Below, in pieces: positions 16,313-23,898 of a stretch of DNA of 64,000 nucleotides. The position numbers and the translations under genes are program-made. Position 1 is the stretch's first letter, and every line of letters begins with the position of its first letter. Below the pieces are notes generated by a model. It was not told the origin of the DNA. It saw nothing but the letters and a program-made list of their open reading frames with translations, and made no database searches. This DNA comes from DATKZH01 sp964475955 (GTDB lineage: Bacteria; Planctomycetota; Planctomycetia; Pirellulales; Thermoguttaceae), in assembly GCA_964475955.1 (NCBI GenBank), contig CAYYZY010000007.1, forward strand, positions 19,789-83,788, written 5' to 3'.

Positions 16313-18147
16313 GACCGGGCGGAGGATTTGAGGGGCCGGCCGTCGCTTCGAACCGAGGCGCGCGCCGATCGGTCGCCGATCGGGCCGGACACGGGGGGTG
16401 CGCCGTCGGCGGTCTTTCGCCAATCGACCAGGTGGAGCTCGACCGAGCGACGGCCGCGGAACGTGTTGATGACCGGGCGGAAGGCCACGTCGACGGGGCC
16501 GTCGAGGGCGGCCAGGTCGTCGGCCCAGTCGCCGCCGCCGAAGGCCACCGCGCGAAGCGTGACCCCGTGCTGCGCAAGCCGCATCGAGAGGTGGCGTCCG
16601 CCGGCGCCGATCGCGCGCGGGGGCTCGGGCAGGGTCACCCCCGAGGCGCTGACCAAGGGGCGCGGGTTCGACTGACCAAAAGGCCCCAGCTCCTCGATCT
16701 GCCGCGCCACCGCGAGCGTGAACGCGCCGAGCGGAAACTCCGCGTCGATGTGGATCTCCGCCACCCGCTGTTCCTCGCTGATCTCCGACGCGGCGTGCTC
16801 GCAGAAGTCGGCACGGAACGAATCGACGCTGGCCCGGTCCAGCGTCAGGCCGGCCGCCGCCGCGTGACCCCCGTGGCTGCGCAGGTGGTGGTCGCACGCC
16901 TCGAGCGCGTGGTGCAGGTTGAAGCCGGGTACGCTTCGGGCCGATCCGATCCCCGGCCGTATGCCGATCTGGTCCCAGGAAACGAGGACCACCGGACAGT
17001 GGTACTTCTCGGCCAGACGACCCGCCACGATCCCGATCACCCCGGGATGCCACCCGTAGTCGGCCAGGACCAGCGCCGGATCGCTCTTCGGGGCGAACTG
17101 CTCCTTGGCCTGCTTGTTGGCCGCCAGGTAGATGCTCCGCTCGAGCGTCTGCCGGCTGGCGTTGAGCCCGTCGACGTACACGGCCAGCTCCCGGGCGCGG
17201 CCCGGTTGGTCGGTCACCAGCAACTCGACGGCCAGTTGGGCCTGGCCCAGGCGGCCCGCGGCGTTGAGCCGAGGAGCCAGGGAAAAGGCGATGTCTTCAG
17301 CGCTCAGTTGCGGCTTGTCGCCCAGCTTGGCGACCTCCATCAGCGTGGCCAGGCCCACCCCCGGCTGGGCCTTGATGCTCGTCAGCCCGTGGTGCACGAG
17401 CACGCGGTTCTCATCGACCAGCGGGACCACGTCGGCCACCGTGCCCAGCGCGGCCAGTCCGACGGCCTGAAGGAGGAACTCGCGCATGCGCGGGCCGACC
17501 TTCTTGGCCCCGCTCGCCTGCTGGCAGATGGCCCACGCGAGCTTCAGGGCGACGCCCGAGCCGCTCAGCCCGTGGAAGGGGTAGTCCGATCCGGGAAGCG
17601 CCGGGTGGACGATCGCGGCCGCCTCGGGCAGCACGGGGCCGGGCTGGTGATGGTCGGTGACGATCAGCTCCAGGCCGGACTGCCGGGCGGTCGCCGCCTG
17701 GTCGACGCTCCCGATCCCGCAGTCGACGGTCAAAAGCACTTTCGCCCCTTCTTCGGCGCGGGCGCGGATCGCCTCGTGGTTCAGCCCGTAGCCCTCGTCG
17801 ACGCGGTGGGGCACGTAGTAGCCGACGTCGCCGCCGAGCATCCTGAGGCACTGGTAGAGGATCGCCGTGCCGGTCATTCCGTCGACGTCGTAGTCGCCGT
17901 AGACCACGAACCGCCGGCCGTCGCGGATCGCGCGATGAACCCGCTCAGCGGCCGCCGAGCAGCCCGGCAGCTCGTCGGGGTCGCGGAGGTGCGAAAGCTT
18001 GGGGGTGAGGAAATGGCGTGCCCGATCCGGATCGGTGATGCCCCGCGCGAGGAGAAGCTGTGCGACCACGGGCGGGATGCCGGCGGCGCGCCGCAATGCG
18101 GCGATTCGGTCGGCGTCGTGTGCGTGGATGCGCCAGCGCTTGACCAT
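16309..18147 (-). CDS. recJ: Single-stranded-DNA-specific exonuclease RecJ
   Basis: 5'-3' single-strand exonuclease used in recombination and repair. The 612-residue protein has the DHH-family motifs in order: VVYGDYDVDGMTGTAILYQ (motif I), LLTVDCGIGSV, LIVTDHHQPGPVLPEAAAIV (DHH), ALGTVADVVPLVDENR, and the DHHA1 motif LRSHGGHAAAAGLTL, followed by an OB-fold region. The length and motif spacing are normal, and the last 40 or so residues are a Ser/Arg-rich tail. It is first in the recJ-pcm-lpxK run on the minus strand. Confidence 0.96.
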   Translation of the reverse strand: MVKRWRIHAHDADRIAALRRAAGIPPVVAQLLLARGITDPDRARHFLTPKLSHLRDPDELPGCSAAAERVHRAIRDGRRFVVYGDYDVDGMTGTAILYQCLRMLGGDVGYYVPHRVDEGYGLNHEAIRARAEEGAKVLLTVDCGIGSVDQAATARQSGLELIVTDHHQPGPVLPEAAAIVHPALPGSDYPFHGLSGSGVALKLAWAICQQASGAKKVGPRMREFLLQAVGLAALGTVADVVPLVDENRVLVHHGLTSIKAQPGVGLATLMEVAKLGDKPQLSAEDIAFSLAPRLNAAGRLGQAQLAVELLVTDQPGRARELAVYVDGLNASRQTLERSIYLAANKQAKEQFAPKSDPALVLADYGWHPGVIGIVAGRLAEKYHCPVVLVSWDQIGIRPGIGSARSVPGFNLHHALEACDHHLRSHGGHAAAAGLTLDRASVDSFRADFCEHAASEISEEQRVAEIHIDAEFPLGAFTLAVARQIEELGPFGQSNPRPLVSASGVTLPEPPRAIGAGGRHLSMRLAQHGVTLRAVAFGGGDWADDLAALDGPVDVAFRPVINTFRGRRSVELHLVDWRKTADGAPPVSGPIGDRSARASVRSDGRPLKSSARS

Positions 18148-18328
18148 GGGGCCCTCCTGCCTGACGGTCGTGCGGCGATCCGCCCCCGCAGCGGTTTGGA
18201 GGCGTGTACTCGCCGAGACCCGATTCCGTGGGTTGTGCTGCCGACGACTCGCGCGCGAAGCGGAGGCCGCCCGCCACGCTTCTCTCCTCGCTCGTGGGGA
18301 GCGTAGGTGCGCCTGCCATGGGGGCCGG

Positions 18329-18505
18329 CTACTTCTTCTTCTCGGTGTGCCAGGTGTGCTTGCGGAGTCGTGGGCAGTACTTCTTCAGCTTCAGCTTCTC
18401 CCCCCCCGGCTTCCGACGCAGGGAGTAGTTGTAGTCGCCCGTTTCTTCACACACCAGGAAGACGGTCTCCGCCTTCTTCTTTTTCTTGCCTGTGCTCTTG
18501 GCCAT
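18329..18505 (-). CDS. rpmG: 50S ribosomal protein L33
   Basis: 58 residues starting MAKSTGKKKKKAETVFLVCE and ending KKYCPRLRKHTWHTEKKK, a bL33 protein of the large ribosomal subunit. Zinc-type L33 proteins have two CxxC pairs; here each position keeps only one Cys (LVCEET and YCPRLR), so zinc binding is probably lost. The start at 18505 was chosen because the upstream in-frame codons are not conserved. A promoter with a perfect TATAAT box lies about 55 bases upstream (18561-18588). Confidence 0.93.
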   Translation of the reverse strand: MAKSTGKKKKKAETVFLVCEETGDYNYSLRRKPGGEKLKLKKYCPRLRKHTWHTEKKK

Positions 18506-18560
18506 TCTCGCCAGCTCCCAAGGATTCGACGCAAGCCCTGCCCATCCTGCCAAACCCTCG

Positions 18561-18588
18561 ATTATACTGGCTTGGGCCAGATTGGAAA
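18561..18588 (-). promoter_or_regulatory. rpmG promoter (sigma70-type)
   Basis: Minus strand TTTCCA (18583-18588), 16-base spacer, perfect TATAAT (18561-18566). Predicted start of transcription near 18553, giving a leader of about 48 bases before the rpmG ATG. Confidence 0.6.
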
Positions 18589-18648
18589 CACGGCGGGGGC
18601 GCGGAATCCTTATGGGAAGTGACCGTGTGCGACCGGCCGACGCCCCCT

Positions 18649-18716
18649 GTAGGGACCGCCCGCCGCGGCGTTCCGCTGTCGCGGGGCTCGGGAACGGCAC
18701 GGAGGCCGTTCGCTAC
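18649..18716. repeat. Dispersed palindromic repeat family B, copy 2
   Basis: Imperfect palindrome sharing GGCGTTCCGC and GGAACGGCACGGAGG-CGTTCGCTAC with copy 1 at 12471-12539, with similar spacing between arms. It lies in the spacer between rpmG and the following divergent gene. Confidence 0.8.
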
Positions 18717-18747
18717 CGTCGCGGCCCTTCCCCCCCGCTGGTGGGGG

Positions 18748-18777
18748 TTGGCGCCAAAACGGGTGTAAAGTTATACT
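18748..18777 (+). promoter_or_regulatory. Candidate promoter of the first TonB-like/toroid gene
   Basis: TTGGCG (18748-18753), 18-base spacer, TATACT (18772-18777). Predicted transcript start near 18784, about 55 bases upstream of the ATG at 18839. Confidence 0.55.
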
Positions 18778-18838
18778 TGCCAACAGGTTAGGTGAGGTAA
18801 GTTGCGTCTGGCCTTGAGATCGTCCGGAGTGAGAACCC

Positions 18839-20479
18839 ATGGTGGATGAGCCCTCGCGCGAAACCAATCCCGAGCAGCCCGAAAAGCCGAACGAGGCGCA
18901 GGCGTCGTCGCCGACCAAGGCGAGCAAGCCGACCGAGGCCGCCGGGGAGAAGCCGGCATCGAGCGGTCGGCCGGCCGCCAACGCCGGAAGCGGCGCCGTC
19001 GCGATCGAGGTCGCCGAGCGCGAGGGCGTTTTGCGCCGCTTTCTTCGGGCAATGATCCACCAGACGCCCAGTTGGTTGGTCAGCACGGTAGTCCACGTGG
19101 TCGTGCTCCTCTTGTTGGCGCTTCTGACCATGCCGCCGCCGCCGACCGACGACGCGGGCGAGCTGGTCGTCACGCCCGACGAGGAGGAGGAACTCGAGGA
19201 GATCGACGCGTTCGAGGAGGAGCCGCTCGAGGAGATCGACGTCGAGACGGTCACCGACATGGTGTTCGAATCGCAGGTCGAGCAGGAGGTGATCGACGTC
19301 TCCCCGTTCGACGACCTCGAGGCCGCGGCGGTCTCCGTCGAACTGAGCGACGTCGGGCTCGACCTGGCCCCCAAGTCCGACCTGCTCAACCAGGTCGGCG
19401 CGTTTAGGGGGAACGCTCTCGAAGGTCGCGGCTCCGGCAAGGCCCGGCTGGTCGCGCGAGGGGGCGGAAGCGACGCGAGCGAGCGGGCCGTGGCGCTCGC
19501 GCTGGAGTGGCTGGCCAAGCACCAGATGCCCGACGGCGGCTGGAACTTCAATCACGCCGTGCACCCGGAGTGCCGCGGCCAGTGCCGCAACCCGGGCGAG
19601 CTGGCCCAGGCGCGCAACGCGGCCACCGGCATGGCCCTGTTGCCGTTTCTCGGCGCGGGGCAGACGCACGAGAAAGGCAAGTACAAGGAGGCGGTCCGCA
19701 AGGGGCTCTACTTCCTCGTCAGCCGGATGAAGGTCAGTCCGCAGGGCGGGAGCCTTTTTGAAGACGGCGGGCGCATGTATTCGCACGGCATCTGCTCGAT
19801 CGCCCTGTGCGAAGCGTACGCCATGACCCACGACAAGCGCCTCTATGCCCCCGCCCAGCAGGCATTGAACTTCATCGCCTACGCGCAGGACCCGGTCGGG
19901 GGCGGCTGGCGCTACACGCCGCGCCAGCCGGGCGATACGTCGGTGGTCGGCTGGCAGATCATGGCCCTGAAGAGCGGCCACATGGCCTACCTGCGCGTGC
20001 CGCCGATCACCGTCAAGAAGGCCTCGCTGTTTCTGGACACGGTCCAGTCGAACAACGGGGCGAACTACGGCTACACCGATCCCGGCAAGGGGGCGGCCAC
20101 CTCGGCCATCGGGCTCCTCTGCCGCATGTACCTGGGGTGGAAGAAGGAGAACCCGGCGCTGGAGCGGGGCACCAAGTGGCTCGGCGACCGGGGCCCCTCC
20201 AGCAACATGTACTACAACTACTACGCCACCCAGGTCATGCACCACGTGGAAGGCGATCCGTGGAAGAACTGGAACGCCGTGATGCGCGACCAGTTGGTCC
20301 AGAGCCAGGCCAAGAAGGGCCATGAGACCGGGAGCTGGTACGTGACCGGCGACCGTCACGGGGACCGGGGCGGGCGGCTCTATTCGACGGCCATGGCGAC
20401 CATGGTCCTCGAAGTCTACTACCGGCACCTGCCCATCTACCGCAAGCAGAGCACCGAGGAAGACTTCCCACTCGATTGA
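18839..20479 (+). CDS. TonB-like membrane helix fused to prenyltransferase/squalene-cyclase-type repeat domain (copy 1)
   Basis: 546-residue protein. Residues 1-65 are a hydrophilic cytoplasmic-type segment. A single membrane helix follows, SWLVSTVVHVVVLLLLALLT, with Ser82-x3-His86 and Leu93, the spacing of the Ser-His-Leu motif of TonB N-terminal helices. Then come PPPP and a very acidic linker (EEEELEEIDAFEEEPLEEID). From about residue 215 the protein has QW-like repeats (HQMPDGGWNFNHAVHP, VGGGWRYTPRQPGDTSVVGW), the prenyltransferase/squalene-cyclase alpha-toroid fold, with two Cys in CRGQCRNPG. I see no DxDD cyclase motif, so catalytic activity is doubtful. The toroid should lie in the periplasm. 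A near-identical copy follows at 20774. Confidence 0.8.
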   Translation: MVDEPSRETNPEQPEKPNEAQASSPTKASKPTEAAGEKPASSGRPAANAGSGAVAIEVAEREGVLRRFLRAMIHQTPSWLVSTVVHVVVLLLLALLTMPPPPTDDAGELVVTPDEEEELEEIDAFEEEPLEEIDVETVTDMVFESQVEQEVIDVSPFDDLEAAAVSVELSDVGLDLAPKSDLLNQVGAFRGNALEGRGSGKARLVARGGGSDASERAVALALEWLAKHQMPDGGWNFNHAVHPECRGQCRNPGELAQARNAATGMALLPFLGAGQTHEKGKYKEAVRKGLYFLVSRMKVSPQGGSLFEDGGRMYSHGICSIALCEAYAMTHDKRLYAPAQQALNFIAYAQDPVGGGWRYTPRQPGDTSVVGWQIMALKSGHMAYLRVPPITVKKASLFLDTVQSNNGANYGYTDPGKGAATSAIGLLCRMYLGWKKENPALERGTKWLGDRGPSSNMYYNYYATQVMHHVEGDPWKNWNAVMRDQLVQSQAKKGHETGSWYVTGDRHGDRGGRLYSTAMATMVLEVYYRHLPIYRKQSTEEDFPLD

Positions 20480-20773
20480 GGGGCGCGGCGCCCGAAGCCA
20501 TCCGCAATCGCCGTGGGATCGCGTGCGGGGCGTCCAGGCCGCAATCCGAGGGTGCCCGGGGCGTTGCATTCGTTCGGTCACGGATATAGTCTAACGGTAG
20601 CGCTAGATTGCGACCGCGGGGGGGAATGCGCATCATCGTTCGCTGGAGCGAAACGGCTTTTCGTGGTGCGAGAAGCGACGATCGCGACAGGAATTGATGC
20701 GCCGCCGCGTGACGCGGCCGCATGTCCGATCCGTTTCGCAGGTTCTTACCCCTCTCCGGGGGAGTCTTCGCCT

Positions 20774-22465
20774 ATGGCCGACCAACCCGCTCCCGAGTCC
20801 CAGGGCCCTTCTCCGAAGCCCAACGACCCTTCGCCGGAGACCGAGCACGTCCCCGCTCCTGAGAAGCCCGCCAAAGAGGGGGCGGCAGATGCCCCGGCCG
20901 AGGCCCAAGCCGGCACCGGCAAGGCGGCCGCGCGGGGCAAGGCGAAGCAAGCCATCGCCGCGCCGGTTGCGCCCGAGGCGGTCGAGATCGAGACCGCGCA
21001 GCCGGGCCTCATGCGCCGATTCGTTCGCGCAGTGGTCCACCAGACGCCCAGTTGGCTGGTCAGCACGGTGGTCCACGTGGTCGTGCTCCTCTTGTTGGCG
21101 CTTTTGACGCTGCCGCCGCCGCCGACCGACGACTCGGGCGAGCTGGTCGTCACGCCCGACGAGGAAGAGGAGCTCGAGGAGTTCGACGCGTTCGAGGAGG
21201 AGCCGCTCGAGGAGATCGACGTCGAGACGGTCACCGACATGGTGTTCGAATCGCAGGTCGAGCAGGAGGTGATCGACGTCTCCCCGTTCGACGAAATGGA
21301 GGCCGCGGCGGTCTCGGTCGAATTGAGCGACGTCGGCCTCGACCTGGCCCCCAAGTCCGACCTGCTCAACCAGGTCGGCGCGTTTTCAGGGAACGCCCTC
21401 GACGGTCGCGGCTCCGGCAAGGCCCGGCTGGTCGCGCGGGGCGGCGGAAGCGAGGCGAGCGAGCGGGCCGTGGCGCTCGGCTTGCAGTGGCTGGCCAACC
21501 ACCAGATGCCCGACGGCGGCTGGAACTTCAATCACGCCATGCACCCGCAGTGCCGCGGCCAGTGCCGCAACCCGGGCAACATCCCGGAAGCGCGAAACGG
21601 CGCCACCGGCATGGCCCTGTTGCCGTTCCTCGGTGCGGGGCAGACGCATCAGAAGGGCAAGTACAAGGACCTGGTCAAGAAGGGGCTCTACTTCCTGATC
21701 AGCCGAATGAAGGTCAGCCCGCAGGGCGGAAGCCTTCACGAATCCGGCGGGTCGATGTATTCGCACGGCATCTGCGCGATCGTGCTCTGCGAGGCGTACG
21801 CCATGACGCACGACAAGCACCTTTACGCCCCCGCCCAGCAGGCGCTCAACTTCATCGCCTACGCGCAGGACCCGGTCGGCGGCGGCTGGCGCTATTCGCC
21901 GCGCCAGCCGGGCGACACGTCGGTCGTCGGCTGGCAGATCATGGCCATGAAGAGCGGGCACATGGGCTACCTGCGCGTGCCCCCGATCACGGTGCAGAAG
22001 GCGTCGCAGTTCCTCGACAGCGTCCAGGCGCACAACGGCGCCCATTACGGCTACACCGATCCGGCGGCCGGGCGCGAGGGCACCACCGCCGTGGGGCTTC
22101 TGTGCCGGATGTATCTCGGCTGGAAGAAGGACAACCCGGCCCTGCAAAAGGGCGTCAAGTGGATGTCCGACCGGGGCCCCTCGGCCAACAACATGTACTA
22201 CAACTACTACGCCACCCAGATCATGCACCACATGGAAGGCGACGTGTGGAAGAAATGGAACTCCGTGATGCGCGACCAACTGATCAAGTCCCAGGCCAAG
22301 AAGGGCCACGAGACCGGCAGTTGGTTCATGCCCGCCGGCCACGTCACCGACCGAGGCGGCCGGCTTTACTGCACGTCGATGGCCACCATGGTGTTGGAAG
22401 TCTACTACCGCCACCTGCCCATCTACCGGAAGCAGAGCACCGAGGAGGATTTTCCCCTCGATTGA
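20774..22465 (+). CDS. TonB-like membrane helix fused to prenyltransferase-type repeat domain (copy 2)
   Basis: 563-residue tandem paralog of the gene at 18839. It differs mainly in the first 85 residues (MADQPAPESQGPSPKPNDPS onward), while the membrane helix (Ser97-x3-His101), acidic linker and toroid are almost the same. About 112 bases of the linker (21183-21294) are identical to 19203-19314, synonymous sites included, which suggests recent duplication or gene conversion. The ATG at 20774 was chosen because upstream codons are not shared with copy 1. A weak promoter (TTGCAT at 20564, TATAGT at 20585) may serve it separately. Function unknown. Confidence 0.8.
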   Translation: MADQPAPESQGPSPKPNDPSPETEHVPAPEKPAKEGAADAPAEAQAGTGKAAARGKAKQAIAAPVAPEAVEIETAQPGLMRRFVRAVVHQTPSWLVSTVVHVVVLLLLALLTLPPPPTDDSGELVVTPDEEEELEEFDAFEEEPLEEIDVETVTDMVFESQVEQEVIDVSPFDEMEAAAVSVELSDVGLDLAPKSDLLNQVGAFSGNALDGRGSGKARLVARGGGSEASERAVALGLQWLANHQMPDGGWNFNHAMHPQCRGQCRNPGNIPEARNGATGMALLPFLGAGQTHQKGKYKDLVKKGLYFLISRMKVSPQGGSLHESGGSMYSHGICAIVLCEAYAMTHDKHLYAPAQQALNFIAYAQDPVGGGWRYSPRQPGDTSVVGWQIMAMKSGHMGYLRVPPITVQKASQFLDSVQAHNGAHYGYTDPAAGREGTTAVGLLCRMYLGWKKDNPALQKGVKWMSDRGPSANNMYYNYYATQIMHHMEGDVWKKWNSVMRDQLIKSQAKKGHETGSWFMPAGHVTDRGGRLYCTSMATMVLEVYYRHLPIYRKQSTEEDFPLD

Positions 22466-22517
22466 CGCGGCCATCTCAAATCGCCGTGCGCGATTTCGCG
22501 GCGCGCACGTCGTGGCC

Positions 22518-23870
22518 TCAAGTTTCCGCGTCTTCCGCCTCGGCCTCCCGCATCGCCTGAAGAAACTCCTCCCGGTGTGCGCGGAGGATGCGAAGCGCCA
22601 CCGTCTGACGCGGGTTCACCATCCCCAGCGGCGTGAGGATCTGCCAGTCGTTCAGCCGGCCGACCGGGTGGCGGGCGCGCTGGCCGGCTTGCATTCGGGC
22701 GATCTTGAAGGGCTCGTTGGCCAGTGTGGCGTCGATCTCCTCGTCGCCCAGTTCGTGCACCTCGAACCAGAGGTATTCGTGCTCGGTCGTGCTGCCGTCG
22801 ACCTCGTAACCGAGTTTGACGATCACCGGGAACTCGAACTCGGCCAGCTCCTCGCAGACCCGCCGAAACATGGGATAGGTCTTCCGCGCCCGCTCGGCCA
22901 TCAACTCCGAGGCCTCCGTGGAGAACGCGTGGACGCCCGTTTCGGGCAGCGGCTCGGAGAAGAACCGCGAAGGGCGGACCTTGTCGAACCACCGGCCGAG
23001 CAGGCGGCCGGCCGGATCGCACAGCACCACGCGATCGCGCGCGTGGTCCCGCTCCGGGTCCTGCCGCAGCGCCGCGTATTTCGGGGCGGCCCGGCGCTCG
23101 AATTCCGGCACGGGCACGCTTCGCACGTCGCCGCCCGGCACGATCACGGTCGCCCGGGCCGTGTTGCGCCCCAGGCGCCCCTCCAGGATCATGAAGACGA
23201 TCGCGCGCAGCGCGTCGTACCCGTGGCCGAGCAGCCCGGGCGCGGCGTTGAGGATATCGAAGTCGAAGAAGCCGATCTCGGCCAGGCCGTGCGAGTGGAG
23301 CCAGCGGATGGGCGGGCCGTCGTCGTCCTGGTCTTCGTCGTCGTCGCTGCGCTTTGCGTCCCGCTTGTCGGTGACCGCATGAAGGCTGAAGATCCCGTCG
23401 ACGTCGAGATCGGCGTCGTGCGAGAGTTCGTCCTCCAGGGCCGCGCGGGACCAGAAGCGCTGGGCCACGTGGTCCATCGCGGCCAGCCCGTGCTCGCCCA
23501 TCACCGCGTGCAGAAACCGGAGCATCATCTTGCGGTCGCGGAGCACGTGCTTGCGCCGGCCGGTGACGCTCAGGGAGACGACCGAGCCGGCCAGGGCGAT
23601 CTGGCCGCGTTCCTCCGGCGTGAGGTGGACGTCGACCTCGGCCAGCACGCGGGGCGGCGGGCCGAGGTCGCGCAGGCAGACGACGGTCGCCTCACCCCAC
23701 TCCGGGTGGTTCAGGGTCACGGCCCAGTGGGCCTCGGGGGAGGGCTCCAGCACGGCGACCTCCATCCCCTCATCCCGCAACGACTCGATCCGCTCCCGGC
23801 GCGGCGGGATCGACCCGCGAAACAGGACCGAACCGGCACACGAGACGTCCTTACGGAGCCAGTCGAGCAT
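22518..23870 (-). CDS. DUF2314-like C-terminal domain protein, function unknown
   Basis: 450-residue cytoplasmic-type protein without a signal peptide. The C-terminal part, EHEYLWFEVHELGDEEIDAT through QRARHPVGRLNDWQILTPLG, resembles the DUF2314 domain (WFEV...N.P..I..M..G....P...L.DW), and the N-terminal part may be the DUF4026-type partner. The middle contains SDDDEDQDDDGPPIRWLHSH, an acidic loop before a helical segment. The ATG at 23870 is fixed by a GGAAGAGG ribosome-binding site. It starts 28 bases after the D-aminoacylase stop on the same strand. I cannot assign a function; the family label is moderate. Confidence 0.62.
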   Translation of the reverse strand: MLDWLRKDVSCAGSVLFRGSIPPRRERIESLRDEGMEVAVLEPSPEAHWAVTLNHPEWGEATVVCLRDLGPPPRVLAEVDVHLTPEERGQIALAGSVVSLSVTGRRKHVLRDRKMMLRFLHAVMGEHGLAAMDHVAQRFWSRAALEDELSHDADLDVDGIFSLHAVTDKRDAKRSDDDEDQDDDGPPIRWLHSHGLAEIGFFDFDILNAAPGLLGHGYDALRAIVFMILEGRLGRNTARATVIVPGGDVRSVPVPEFERRAAPKYAALRQDPERDHARDRVVLCDPAGRLLGRWFDKVRPSRFFSEPLPETGVHAFSTEASELMAERARKTYPMFRRVCEELAEFEFPVIVKLGYEVDGSTTEHEYLWFEVHELGDEEIDATLANEPFKIARMQAGQRARHPVGRLNDWQILTPLGMVNPRQTVALRILRAHREEFLQAMREAEAEDAET

Positions 23871-23898
23871 TGCCTCTTCCTTTCTGCCTTCATCCGTG

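Larger units (their letters stand above)
18506..18838. other. Divergent intergenic region between rpmG and the TonB-like gene
   Basis: 333 bases holding, in order, the rpmG promoter (18561-18588, minus), a family B palindrome (18649-18716), and the promoter of the gene at 18839 (18748-18777, plus), next to a short inverted repeat around CCCCCCGCTGGTGGGGGTTG. Confidence 0.7.

Noticed and set aside
20583..20650. tRNA-like D-arm text (TAGTCTAACGGTAGCGC) before the second TonB-like gene
   Set aside because: No matching acceptor stem, anticodon arm or TTCxA T-loop can be formed, so it is not a tRNA. It may be promoter sequence (TATAGT at 20585).
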